Shown here: positions 9,564 through 17,676 of the stretch, one piece after another
How positions within the stretch are numbered: position 1 is the first letter of the stretch
Layout of the letters: every line of letters starts with the position of its first letter
DNA from: Terasakiella pusilla DSM 6293
GTDB lineage: Bacteria > Pseudomonadota > Alphaproteobacteria > Rhodospirillales > Terasakiellaceae
DNA: 64,000 nucleotides
Assembly (NCBI RefSeq): GCF_000688235.1
Contig: NZ_JHYO01000006.1
Span: 1-64,000 of the forward strand
Direction: 5' to 3'
Position numbers and translations under genes: made by a program
The notes under the pieces: generated by a model
What the model was told of the DNA's origin: nothing
What the model saw: only the letters and a program-made list of their open reading frames with translations
The model's database searches: none

Positions 9564-9627
9564 GGTGTGGGTTTCCACACCTTCCTCTCTTTCGATTTTG
9601 TTCGAGAAACTTTAAAGGATTTGAAAC
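9564..9627 (+). promoter_or_regulatory. Hairpin leader before rplO, related to the rplN leader
   Basis: A perfect 7-bp hairpin (9564-9570 with 9575-9581) with loop GTTT starts right after the rpmD stop. Its 3' side runs into CTTCCTCTCTTTCG (9581-9594), which differs by one base from 5837-5850 before rplN. About 17 bases later comes TTAAAGGAT and then the ATG. Loop, following motif and ribosome-binding site are arranged as in the rplN leader. I see no T tract. Confidence 0.5.
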
Positions 9628-10089
9628 ATGAAACTCAATGAGCTTCGTGACAATGATGGCGCTAGAAAGTCTCGCATGCGCGTGGGCCGTGGTATGGCTT
9701 CAGGCAAAGGCAAGACTTCCGGTCGCGGTCAAAAAGGTCAAAAGGCCCGTAACACAGTTGCGGTTGGCTTTGAAGGCGGTCAAATGCCTTTGTATCGACG
9801 CCTGCCGAAGCGTGGCTTCACCAACAACTTCCGTCAGGAATTTGCTGTTGTGAACGTCGGACGCATTCAAAAAGCGATCGATGCTGGTAAAATCAATGCT
9901 GGTGAAACACTGAACGTTGATGCACTTAAGGCCGCTGGTCTGGTGAACGATGTTAAAGATGGCGTTCGTCTTCTTAATAAAGGTGAAATCACTACTAAGG
10001 TTACGGTTGAAGTCAATAGTGCTTCTTCTGCTGCTGTTGCGGCTGTCGAAAAGGCAGGCGGTTCAGTGACAGTTGACGCTGCTGAGTAA
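9628..10089 (+). CDS. rplO: 50S ribosomal protein L15
   Basis: L15, 153 aa, is an assembly protein that contacts many rRNA domains. [20 protein letters not shown] and the glycine-rich [17 protein letters not shown] are diagnostic, along with [17 protein letters not shown]. Length is normal. It is preceded by the hairpin leader at 9564-9627, and secY follows after 45 bases, so the two are probably cotranscribed. Confidence 0.97.
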   Translation: MKLNELRDNDGARKSRMRVGRGMASGKGKTSGRGQKGQKARNTVAVGFEGGQMPLYRRLPKRGFTNNFRQEFAVVNVGRIQKAIDAGKINAGETLNVDALKAAGLVNDVKDGVRLLNKGEITTKVTVEVNSASSAAVAAVEKAGGSVTVDAAE

Positions 10090-10134
10090 AACCTAAACTT
10101 CGATTTCGGACCAAAGTAAGTCCAGGGGACCGTT

Positions 10135-11478
10135 ATGGCATCTGCCGCAGAACAATTAGCTTCTAACATGAACTTCGGTGCTCTCGCGAAAGCGGAAGAA
10201 CTGAAAAAGCGTATCTGGTTCACGTTAGGGGCGTTGATCGTATATCGCATTGGCGCTTACATTCCTATTCCGGGTATTGACCCTGTTATTCTGCGTGATC
10301 TTTTCGCGCAGAATACCGGGGGCATCCTGGGGATGTTCGATATGTTTGCCGGTGGCGCATTGGGTCGTATGACCATTTTTGCGCTTAACATTATGCCCTA
10401 CATTTCGGCTTCCATTATCATGCAGCTGGGGACGGCGATTTCGCCTTCACTGGAAGCGATGAAAAAGGAAGGTGAACAAGGGCGCAAGAAGATCACGCAA
10501 TATACCCGTTATCTGACGGTTCTTATTGCAACCTTACAAGCTTACGGTATTGCCGTTGGTTTGGAGGGGATGTCCTCCAGTGCCGGAAGCGCTGTTATTG
10601 ATCCGGGATACTTCTTCCGGGCCGCTACGGTGATTACGCTGGTCGGTGGTACGATCTTCCTGATGTGGCTGGGTGAGCAAATCACGGCTCGTGGTATCGG
10701 AAACGGAATTTCCCTCATCATCTTTGCAGGTATTGTGGCCAACTTGCCATCAGCACTTGCAGGGACACTGGAACTCGGTCGTACAGGCGCTTTGTCTGTT
10801 CTGTTGATCGTCTTCTTGCTGGTGATGAGTGTGGCTGTTATCATGTTCATCGTTTACGTTGAGCGTGCGCAGCGCAAAGTGGTTATTCAGTATCCGAAAC
10901 GTCAGCGCGGTAACAAGGTATACGGGGGCGAAGCTTCCCATATGCCTCTGAAAATTAACACGTCCGGTGTTATTCCGCCGATCTTTGCCAGCTCTCTCTT
11001 GCTGTTGCCAACAACTGTGATCTCCATGACCGCAGGGCAGGGGCCAGAGTGGTTGCAAACCGTTGCAGCGTGGTTGGGTCGTGGTCAGCCTTTATATATC
11101 GGCTTGTACCTCAGCTTGATCGTATTCTTCGCATTCTTCTACACGTCGGTTGTTTTCAACCCACAAGAGACTGCGGAAAACCTGCGTAAGAATGGTGGAT
11201 ATGTTCCGGGGATTCGACCTGGTAAGAACACAGCCGCTTATCTGGATAAGATTACAACACGTTTGACAGTCATCGGTGCAGCTTATCTGTCTGCTGTCTG
11301 TCTACTGCCTGAACTGTTGATCTCGAAATGGCAAGTGCCGTTCTACTTCGGTGGGACAAGTTTGCTGATCGTCGTCACAGTAACCATGGATACGGTAGGT
11401 CAAGTGCATTCGCATCTTTTGGCTCACCAGTATGAAGGTCTGATTAAGAAGTCCAAACTTAGGGGGAAAAGAGGATGA
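10135..11478 (+). CDS. secY: Protein translocase subunit SecY
   Basis: SecY, 447 aa, is the channel subunit of the SecYEG translocon in the inner membrane. Ten hydrophobic segments are expected, and the clear landmarks are the plug region near GGILGMFDMFAGGALGRM, YVERAQRKVVIQYPKRQRG in the long cytoplasmic loop C4, and ETAENLRKNGGYVPGIRPG in loop C5. Its TGA overlaps the adk ATG by four bases, which couples the two genes. Confidence 0.97.
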   Translation: MASAAEQLASNMNFGALAKAEELKKRIWFTLGALIVYRIGAYIPIPGIDPVILRDLFAQNTGGILGMFDMFAGGALGRMTIFALNIMPYISASIIMQLGTAISPSLEAMKKEGEQGRKKITQYTRYLTVLIATLQAYGIAVGLEGMSSSAGSAVIDPGYFFRAATVITLVGGTIFLMWLGEQITARGIGNGISLIIFAGIVANLPSALAGTLELGRTGALSVLLIVFLLVMSVAVIMFIVYVERAQRKVVIQYPKRQRGNKVYGGEASHMPLKINTSGVIPPIFASSLLLLPTTVISMTAGQGPEWLQTVAAWLGRGQPLYIGLYLSLIVFFAFFYTSVVFNPQETAENLRKNGGYVPGIRPGKNTAAYLDKITTRLTVIGAAYLSAVCLLPELLISKWQVPFYFGGTSLLIVVTVTMDTVGQVHSHLLAHQYEGLIKKSKLRGKRG

Positions 11479-12119
11479 AACTAATCTTGTTAGGGGCACC
11501 GGGTGCCGGTAAAGGGACCCAAGCCAAACGTCTTGAAGAAGCTTATGGTATTGTTCAGCTCTCAACAGGTGACATGCTGCGCGCGGAAGTCGCAAGCGGT
11601 AGTGACATCGGTAAAGAACTGAAAGCAGTGATGGAAGCAGGTAATCTGGTGACAGACGACCTTATCATCTCCATGATTGCAAGCCGAGTGGAGCAGGACG
11701 ACTGCAAGAAAGGTTATATCCTCGACGGTTTCCCACGTACAACAGCCCAGGCTGAAGCTCTCGACAAAATGCTCGAGGACAAAGGCCAAAAGCTGGATGA
11801 AGTCATCGAGATGGTTGTCGACGAAGACGCACTTGTTGAGCGAATTACAGGTCGTTACACCTGCGCCGATTGCGGTCAAGGGTATCACGACTCGTTCCAG
11901 AAACCTGCGAAAGAAGGTGTCTGCGACAAGTGCGGTTCCGGCGAGTTTAGCCGTCGCGCTGATGATAACGAAGAAACTGTAAGATCCCGTTTGGTTTCTT
12001 ATCGCGAACAAACAGCTCCGATTGCTGAACACTACAAAGCAAAAGGAATGTTGAAGACAGTCGATGGCATGGCTGACATTGACGAAGTAACAAACCAACT
12101 CAAGAAGATCTTGGGTTAG
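11475..12119 (+). CDS. adk: Adenylate kinase, zinc-lid type
   Basis: Adenylate kinase, 214 aa, converts ATP and AMP to two ADP in the cytoplasm. The P-loop is GAPGAGKGTQ at residues 7-16. The long LID domain carries four cysteines in two CxxC pairs (CADC and CDKC), so it probably binds zinc like the Gram-positive and many alphaproteobacterial enzymes. DGFPRTTAQAEAL is the conserved AMP-binding region. It overlaps secY by 4 bases and is followed by a strong promoter for rpsM. Confidence 0.97.
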   Translation: MKLILLGAPGAGKGTQAKRLEEAYGIVQLSTGDMLRAEVASGSDIGKELKAVMEAGNLVTDDLIISMIASRVEQDDCKKGYILDGFPRTTAQAEALDKMLEDKGQKLDEVIEMVVDEDALVERITGRYTCADCGQGYHDSFQKPAKEGVCDKCGSGEFSRRADDNEETVRSRLVSYREQTAPIAEHYKAKGMLKTVDGMADIDEVTNQLKKILG

Positions 12120-12139
12120 TATTTAGTTGAACTAAAGGG

Positions 12140-12167
12140 TTGACAGAATCTTAACGGTTTCTATAAT
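12140..12167 (+). promoter_or_regulatory. Consensus sigma-70 promoter for the alpha operon
   Basis: Perfect TTGACA (12140-12145) and perfect TATAAT (12162-12167) are 16 bases apart. The expected start site is near 12174, leaving a leader of about 60 bases before the rpsM start. It lies in the 116-base gap after adk, so rpsM-rpsK-rpoA-rplQ can be transcribed separately from the spc genes. Confidence 0.85.
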
Positions 12168-12235
12168 CCCGGCCCTTGGCTCAGGGTAAGAGAATTTATC
12201 TTACCTTTATTAATTTAGGTGTGAGGAGAACCGCT

Positions 12236-12604
12236 TTGGCGCGTATTGCAGGTGTGAACATCCCGACTCAAAAACGAGTTGTGGTTGCACTTACATATAT
12301 TCACGGAATTGGCCCGGCGAAGTCTCGCGAGATTTGCGAGAAAGTAGGCATTCCGTCTGAGAAGCGTGTAAACGAACTGTCTGATGAAGACGTAGTTAAA
12401 GTTCGTGAAACGATCGACAACGACTACACGGTAGAAGGTGACCTTCGTCGTGAAGTTGCTATGAACATTAAACGACTGCTGGACTTGAAAAGCTACCGCG
12501 GCCTACGTCACCGGAAAGGTCTTCCGGTTCGAGGTCAACGTACCAAGTGTAACGCTCGTACCCGCAAAGGACCTGCTCGTCCGATTGCTGGTAAGAAGAA
12601 ATAA
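12236..12604 (+). CDS. rpsM: 30S ribosomal protein S13
   Basis: S13, 122 aa, forms intersubunit bridges and contacts tRNA in the P site. The start is a TTG at 12236: it gives the family start [15 protein letters not shown] and the normal length, and AGGAG lies 7 bases upstream. A longer frame opens at another TTG (12176), but that would include leader sequence just after the promoter. Later landmarks are [14 protein letters not shown] and [24 protein letters not shown] start on a ribosomal gene is uncommon and may lower expression. Confidence 0.95.
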   Translation: MARIAGVNIPTQKRVVVALTYIHGIGPAKSREICEKVGIPSEKRVNELSDEDVVKVRETIDNDYTVEGDLRREVAMNIKRLLDLKSYRGLRHRKGLPVRGQRTKCNARTRKGPARPIAGKKK

Positions 12605-12625
12605 TTCAGCTAGGACAGTTTAATT

Positions 12626-13018
12626 ATGGCAAAAGCTACAGCACAACGTACCAAAAAACGTGAGCGTAAGAATATCGTTTCCGGTATTGCGCACGTTAAC
12701 GCTACGTTTAACAACACAATCATCACCATTGCTGATGCACAAGGTAATGCAATTTCTTGGTCTTCTGCAGGTGCACAAGGTTTCAAAGGCTCTCGTAAGT
12801 CTACACCTTATGCTGCGCAGATTGCTGCTGAAGATGCAGGCAAAAAGGCGATGGAACACGGCATGAAAACTCTCGAAGTTTTGGTTAAAGGTCCAGGTTC
12901 TGGGCGTGAATCAGCTTTGCGTGCTTTGAACGCCGTAGGTTTCACAATTACTTCTATTAAAGATGTGACACCTATCCCGCACAACGGTTGCCGTCCGCGC
13001 AAACGTCGTCGCGTTTAA
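12626..13018 (+). CDS. rpsK: 30S ribosomal protein S11
   Basis: S11, 130 aa, lies on the platform of the 30S subunit near the mRNA exit. The segments [40 protein letters not shown] and the end [14 protein letters not shown] are signatures. Length is normal. It starts 21 bases after rpsM, and a 125-base gap with a hairpin separates it from rpoA. Confidence 0.97.
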   Translation: MAKATAQRTKKRERKNIVSGIAHVNATFNNTIITIADAQGNAISWSSAGAQGFKGSRKSTPYAAQIAAEDAGKKAMEHGMKTLEVLVKGPGSGRESALRALNAVGFTITSIKDVTPIPHNGCRPRKRRRV

Positions 13019-13058
13019 TTTGCCTGTCCAACAGGTTCTTCTTATGCCAATAACCGGT

Positions 13059-13082
13059 ACCGATTTTGGGGTATCGGTTTTT
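13059..13082 (+). terminator. Hairpin with T run between rpsK and rpoA
   Basis: ACCGAT (13059-13064) pairs with ATCGGT (13073-13078) across an 8-base loop and runs into TTTTT. A smaller hairpin (CCTGT with ACAGG, 13023-13035) precedes it. A 6-bp stem is weak for a terminator, so partial attenuation before rpoA is the likeliest role. rpoA must still be expressed through it unless another promoter exists. Confidence 0.4.
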
Positions 13083-13143
13083 GGCTTAGATGGGCCTCCG
13101 TTCGGATTCGCTGTTTTTTTTATACTTGTGTGAGGTCAGGGTT

Positions 13144-14160
13144 GTGATTCAAAAGAATTGGCAAGAACTCATCAAACCGTCCAAGTTAGAAGTGAAGTCC
13201 GGTGAAGATAATGGTCGTACGGCTGTTATTGTCGCTGAACCGCTTGAACGTGGTTTCGGTCTGACTCTTGGTAACGCCATCCGTCGTGTGTTGCTGTCAT
13301 CGCTGCAAGGTGCAGCAGTAACCGCTATCCAAATTGATGGTGTTTTGCACGAGTTTTCGTCTGTACCGGGTGTCCGTGAAGACGTAACTGATATTGTTCT
13401 TAACGTTAAGAACATTGCGCTACGCTGTGAAAGCGAAGGCGTAAAGAAGATGCATCTTGAGGCAACTGGTCCAGGCGCAGTGACTGCAGGCATGATTGAT
13501 TGCCCCGCTGATCTGGAAGTCATGGACCCGGATCTTGTGATCTGCCATCTGGATGCCGATGCCAAGCTGAGCATTGAATTCACTGTTGACACGGGTAAGG
13601 GCTATGTCCCGGCTGTTCAAAACCGTCAGGAAGATTCTCCGATCGGTTTGATCCCTGTTGATGCGATCTTCTCTCCGGTGAAGAAAGTGTCTTACAAGGT
13701 GGACAACACACGTGTTGGCCGCGTTACCGACTATGATAAGCTGTCTTTGACAGTGACCACAGACGGTTCCGTGACCCCGGAAGACGCTGTTGCGTTGGCA
13801 GGTCGTATCCTGCAAGACCAACTGCAACTCTTCATTAACTTCGAAGAGCCTGAAGTGGCTCTGCCGGAGAAGAAAGAAGATGACCTTCCGTTCAACAAGA
13901 ACCTCCTGCGTAAAGTGGACGAGCTGGAACTTTCCGTTCGTTCTGCAAACTGTCTCAAGAACGACAACATTATCTACATTGGTGATCTGGTTCAGAAAAC
14001 CGAAGCTGAAATGTTGCGTACGCCGAACTTCGGTCGTAAGTCCCTGAACGAGATCAAAGAAGTGCTCTCTGGTATGGAACTTTCACTGGGTATGGATGTG
14101 GACGGTTGGCCGCCGGAAAATATCGAAGATTTGGCAAAGCGTCTCGAAGATCCTTTCTAA
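13144..14160 (+). CDS. rpoA: DNA-directed RNA polymerase subunit alpha
   Basis: RpoA, 338 aa, dimerises to start core RNA polymerase assembly and contacts UP elements and activators. The start is a GTG at 13144 giving [17 protein letters not shown], the standard alphaproteobacterial N-terminus; an earlier in-frame start at 13090 has no support. The N-terminal domain includes [20 protein letters not shown]; the C-terminal domain from about residue 245 has the helix-hairpin-helix [15 protein letters not shown] and [12 protein letters not shown]. rplQ lies 145 bases downstream. Confidence 0.97.
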   Translation: MIQKNWQELIKPSKLEVKSGEDNGRTAVIVAEPLERGFGLTLGNAIRRVLLSSLQGAAVTAIQIDGVLHEFSSVPGVREDVTDIVLNVKNIALRCESEGVKKMHLEATGPGAVTAGMIDCPADLEVMDPDLVICHLDADAKLSIEFTVDTGKGYVPAVQNRQEDSPIGLIPVDAIFSPVKKVSYKVDNTRVGRVTDYDKLSLTVTTDGSVTPEDAVALAGRILQDQLQLFINFEEPEVALPEKKEDDLPFNKNLLRKVDELELSVRSANCLKNDNIIYIGDLVQKTEAEMLRTPNFGRKSLNEIKEVLSGMELSLGMDVDGWPPENIEDLAKRLEDPF

Positions 14161-14183
14161 TCTGAAAGTCGCGTTACTTGCCC

Positions 14184-14241
14184 GGATCAATGTGATCCAT
14201 CCTTTTCGTGCCTACCCTTTCTTTTGGATTGAAGGAAGGGT
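14184..14241 (+). other. Two hairpins between rpoA and rplQ
   Basis: GGATCA and TGATCC (14184-14198, 3-base loop) form a 6-bp hairpin. ACCCTT (14214-14219) and AAGGGT (14236-14241) can form a second one. Neither has a T run, so they look like processing or stability elements. No promoter is obvious. Confidence 0.35.
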
Positions 14242-14305
14242 GCGGCGAGAAGATTTACTTATCGCTTCCGCTACTGGCGGAACGAGATAAATAGGAGATA
14301 CCGTC

Positions 14306-14746
14306 ATGCGTCACCGTTTAGCTGGTCGCAAACTTAACCGTACTAAATCACACCGCCGCGCTTTGTTTGCGAACATGGCGGTTGCTCTGTTGACACACGA
14401 GCAAATCAAAACCACTTTGCCAAAAGCCAAGGATCTTCGTCGCATCGCTGACAAGATGATCACACTCGGCAAACGTGGCGATCTGCACGCACGTCGTCAA
14501 GCTTTGGCTGAACTGCGCGATGAAGCAGCAGTTAAGAAACTGTTTGAAGTTCTGGGTCCGCGTTACGCAGACCGTCCGGGTGGTTACACTCGCGTTCTTA
14601 AAGCTGGTTTCCGTCATGGCGACGCCGCTCCGATGGCTGTCATCGAGCTGGTAGAGCGCGATGTTGATGCCAAAGGTGCTGCAGATAAAGCTCGCGTTGA
14701 AGCAGAACGTGAAGCTGCTGAAGCAATGGAAAGCGCTGCTGTATAA
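14306..14746 (+). CDS. rplQ: 50S ribosomal protein L17
   Basis: L17, 146 aa, lies near the tunnel exit. [20 protein letters not shown] at the start and the [20 protein letters not shown] segment identify it. E. coli L17 has 127 residues; the extra part here is a C-terminal tail rich in Ala and Glu after about residue 122. It is the last gene of the ribosomal block and is followed by a strong bidirectional terminator. Confidence 0.96.
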   Translation: MRHRLAGRKLNRTKSHRRALFANMAVALLTHEQIKTTLPKAKDLRRIADKMITLGKRGDLHARRQALAELRDEAAVKKLFEVLGPRYADRPGGYTRVLKAGFRHGDAAPMAVIELVERDVDAKGAADKARVEAEREAAEAMESAAV

Positions 14747-14765
14747 GCAGGTTTCCTCACCGAAT

Positions 14766-14800
14766 AAAAAGGCGACTACTTTCGGGTAGTCGCCTTTTTT
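14766..14800 (+). terminator. Bidirectional terminator after rplQ
   Basis: A perfect 9-bp stem (14771-14779 with 14786-14794) with a 6-base loop has an A run before it and TTTTTT after it. It ends the rplQ transcript on + and can also stop the AraC-type gene coming from the - strand. Confidence 0.92.
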
Positions 14801-14818
14801 GTGTCTAATGACTAGGGG

Positions 14819-15658
14819 TTAGGGCTGGGGGGTACAGCATTTTTGGTAAGCGGCGGGCGTGAGACGGTAGGCACGCTTAAACCAACGACCCAAATGACTT
14901 TGGTCGGAGAAACAGAGGCTATGGGCAACAGCATTTGCGCTGCGACCTTGGGCAAGGAGTGTACGGGCGCGGGCAAGGCGTGTGCGCACCAAATATAGGT
15001 GAGGTGTCACGCCAAAAGCGGTTTTAAAAGCCCGATTGATTTGAAAACGGTCATAGCCGAATTCGTCTGCAATATCCTGCACCACAATATCCGTTTCCAA
15101 GTGGTCATTTAAATAGTCACGGATCCGGTAGGCAAGGTGATGGCCGTTTGGAGCGTAGCGCTTTTGGCGCCAGGCCATGTGATGCGTCAAATTATGGATC
15201 ATATGATCCAGGCACCCTTCTTGAACGATTTTTGGGTCCCCGAGATGTTTGGCGAGAAAGGCGGAGGAGGTGGCCGCAGCTAAGCGCTTGTCGGTGGAGA
15301 GGGTGCGGCTGAAGGTGAGCTCGAAATGGTCGGGCCTGGCCTCAAATAGCTGTGATATTTGGTGTGTGAGCCAGTCTTTGGGGATATAGAGGCTGCGATA
15401 GGTGAAACCTTCTTCACAGGGCGCGCGGCCATCGTGCAGGTCGCCCGGTTCCAGCAAAAAGCATCCGCCTTGTAGGGAGGTATGGGTTTGATGGCGGCAA
15501 TCAAATTGCTGCACGCCGGTTTCTGTAAATCCGATGACATATGTTTCATGCCAATGCGGATCGTAAGCTCGCCCTTTAAAGTGGGCGTGCTGGGTTTCGA
15601 TACCGGTCTCAGAATCGTGCTTGAGCTGTAGCCAGTTTTGGTGAGTTGGTGCAGTCAT
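14819..15658 (-). CDS. AraC-family transcriptional regulator
   Basis: A 279-aa regulator. The N-terminal half looks like a small cupin ligand-binding domain, with HWHETYVIGFTETGVQQF and the glycine-bearing LEPGDLHDG. The C-terminal half (about 180-275) has the two helix-turn-helix units of the family: one around DIADEFGYDRFQINRAFK, the second around SLCFSDQSHLGRWFKRAY. It is divergent from a cupin gene 117 bases away, the usual layout for a regulator and its target. The ligand is not predictable. It lies between the ribosomal block and degP, where many relatives have no such pair. Confidence 0.9.
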   Translation of the reverse strand: MTAPTHQNWLQLKHDSETGIETQHAHFKGRAYDPHWHETYVIGFTETGVQQFDCRHQTHTSLQGGCFLLEPGDLHDGRAPCEEGFTYRSLYIPKDWLTHQISQLFEARPDHFELTFSRTLSTDKRLAAATSSAFLAKHLGDPKIVQEGCLDHMIHNLTHHMAWRQKRYAPNGHHLAYRIRDYLNDHLETDIVVQDIADEFGYDRFQINRAFKTAFGVTPHLYLVRTRLARARTLLAQGRSANAVAHSLCFSDQSHLGRWFKRAYRLTPAAYQKCCTPQP

Positions 15659-15774
15659 TCACCTATCAAATGACGTTTTTTAGAGGAAGTCTAGAAGATT
15701 TGTGAACTTTCTTTGATAGCCAATGTGCTGAAAGTTGGCGACAGTGTGGGACTATGTTGGAAATGGAGAATGAA

Positions 15775-16146
15775 ATGTTTGCTGAAAAAACAAACCTGCT
15801 GAATGAAGCCGAGAGTTTGGCCGATTACTGGTCACCGCGCGTTGTGGGAGAGGTTAATGATCAATATGTGAAGGTCGCCAAGCTGAAAGGGGAATTTGTT
15901 TGGCATCAACATGACGAAGAAGACGAGCTGTTTTACATTTTACGCGGAACGTTGGAGATGGCTTATCGTGATAAAACCGTGGTCCTGCGCGAAGGGGATA
16001 TGCATGTGGTTGCCCGCGGGGTGCAACATAATCCGCGCGCCGAGGACGAGTGCCTGATTGCCCTGATCGAAACCAAGACCACCCTACATACCGGGGATGT
16101 GGTGACAGAAAAAACGCGGAGTCTGGATGAGCAATTGACAGGTTAG
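15775..16146 (+). CDS. Cupin-domain protein
   Basis: A 123-aa single-domain cupin. The first cupin motif is clear, with the metal-ligand histidines and glutamate in WHQHDEEDELFYILRGTLEM; the second is REGDMHVVARGVQHNPRA. It therefore probably binds a metal ion, but the reaction cannot be named. I place the start at 15775 because GGAG lies 6 bases upstream; an in-frame ATG at 15754 would add 7 residues. It is divergent from the AraC-type regulator, which may control it. Confidence 0.85.
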   Translation: MFAEKTNLLNEAESLADYWSPRVVGEVNDQYVKVAKLKGEFVWHQHDEEDELFYILRGTLEMAYRDKTVVLREGDMHVVARGVQHNPRAEDECLIALIETKTTLHTGDVVTEKTRSLDEQLTG

Positions 16147-16260
16147 CGACATAGGGGGAGGGGACGTCTAATCTGAATTGGACGCCCCCCCTTCAAAATG
16201 ATATGAACAAGACTATATATTTTACCCCCTTTATAAAAATAGTTTGCGAGTTCAGATCAT

Positions 16261-17676
16261 ATGTTCCTTAGAGTTTTGGTTGCTGCCGCGTTAATCTCAA
16301 CATCGGTGCAGGCCGATATCAAAACCGTACCGTCGTCGCAGGCGGAAATAAAGCTGTCTTACGCGCCTTTGGTGAAAGAGGCCGCACCCGCGGTGGTTAA
16401 TATTTATACGTCCAAGACTGTGCGAACACGCAGTATTTCCCCACTTTTTAATGATCCGTTCTTCCGTCGCTTCTTTGGCGATGCGTTTCGCGGAGTCCCG
16501 CAAGGGGGAGAGAAAAAACGGGTCCAAAATTCCCTTGGTTCGGGTGTGATTGTTAAGGGCAACGGGGTTGTTATTACCAACCATCATGTGATCGAAGGCG
16601 CAGATGACATTAAAGTTGTCCTGAATGACCGACGGGAGTTTGAAGCCAAATTGTTGGGGTCTGACGAGCGCACGGACCTTGCGATCCTTCAAATCGATAC
16701 GGAAGGTGCGATCTTGCCATCCTTGAGCCTTGGGGATTCCGATGAGGTGGAGGTCGGTGATCTGGTGCTGGCAATCGGGAACCCGTTCGGGGTGGGACAA
16801 ACCGTGACCAGTGGCATCGTGTCCGCGCTTGCGCGTACACAGGTCGGGATCACCGATTATAGCTTTTTCATCCAGACTGATGCTGCGATTAACCCCGGTA
16901 ACTCGGGTGGGGCGTTGGTGGATATGCATGGCAACCTGATCGGGGTGAACTCGGCGATTTATTCTAAAGGGGGCGGGTCCAACGGGATCGGCTTTGCCAT
17001 TCCGGCGAATATGGTCAAGTCCGTTCTATCCGGTGTCAGCCAAAGTGGGAAAGTTGTGCGCCCGTGGTTGGGGGCAAGTGGCAAGGCTATGACGCAGGAT
17101 CTGGCCTCCAGCTTCAAGATGAAACGACCGACGGGGGTGTTGATTGAAATGATCTACCCTGATGGTCCGGCAGATCAGGCTGGTCTTCAACGCGGCGATA
17201 TCATTTTGAAGATGGACGGCTACGAGATCAACGACCCGCAAGCCCTTCGCTTCCGTCTGGCGACCAAGCCGCTGGGGGAAAAGATGGTGATGGACGTGTT
17301 ACGTCGTGGCAAAAATGTCAATGTTGATTTTATCGCAACGGCGCCGTTTGAAAAGCCTGCACGGGAAGAAACCAAGCTGAATGGCTTCCATCCGTTCGAC
17401 GGTTCCGTGATCGTTAACCTGTCGCCAGCTTATAATGATGAACAAGGCTGGGATACCATGTTGCGTGGGGTGGCAATTGAAAAAATCCGTCGTGGAAGTA
17501 CAGCCCATCGTTTGGGTTTTAGACCGGGCGATGTGATTACCGGGGTAAATGGGATCGAGGTCGCCTCTGTCCGTGATCTGCTGCGTGTCCTGAATGATTA
17601 TAAGGGGTACAAAGGCGACTGGCGCATCGGTATTGTGCGTAATGGTAAACGACAAGAGTTAAGATTCCGCGGATGA
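16261..17676 (+). CDS. Periplasmic DegP/HtrA-type serine protease
   Basis: A 471-aa trypsin-like protease and likely chaperone acting on damaged periplasmic proteins. A signal peptide is seen in the first 18 residues (MFLRVLVAAALISTSVQA). The catalytic triad is His in ITNHHVIEGA, Asp in RTDLAILQID and Ser in NPGNSGGALVD. Two PDZ domains follow, the first around PDGPADQAGLQRGDIILKM, the second around GSTAHRLGFRPGDVITGVNG. It overlaps rarA by four bases. degP-rarA next to rplQ is a familiar alphaproteobacterial arrangement (general knowledge, not tested here). Confidence 0.93.
   Translation: MFLRVLVAAALISTSVQADIKTVPSSQAEIKLSYAPLVKEAAPAVVNIYTSKTVRTRSISPLFNDPFFRRFFGDAFRGVPQGGEKKRVQNSLGSGVIVKGNGVVITNHHVIEGADDIKVVLNDRREFEAKLLGSDERTDLAILQIDTEGAILPSLSLGDSDEVEVGDLVLAIGNPFGVGQTVTSGIVSALARTQVGITDYSFFIQTDAAINPGNSGGALVDMHGNLIGVNSAIYSKGGGSNGIGFAIPANMVKSVLSGVSQSGKVVRPWLGASGKAMTQDLASSFKMKRPTGVLIEMIYPDGPADQAGLQRGDIILKMDGYEINDPQALRFRLATKPLGEKMVMDVLRRGKNVNVDFIATAPFEKPAREETKLNGFHPFDGSVIVNLSPAYNDEQGWDTMLRGVAIEKIRRGSTAHRLGFRPGDVITGVNGIEVASVRDLLRVLNDYKGYKGDWRIGIVRNGKRQELRFRG

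Noticed and set aside
12176-12235. Extended N-terminus of S13 from TTG 12176
   Set aside because: It would begin at the expected transcript start and add 20 residues unknown in the family.
12120-12235. rpmJ (L36) or infA between adk and rpsM
   Set aside because: No short frame with the L36 cysteine pattern is present; in alphaproteobacteria rpmJ usually lies elsewhere.
16147-16200. Terminator after the cupin gene
   Set aside because: GGGG-A-CGTC and GACG-CCCC can pair with one bulge, but there is no T run.
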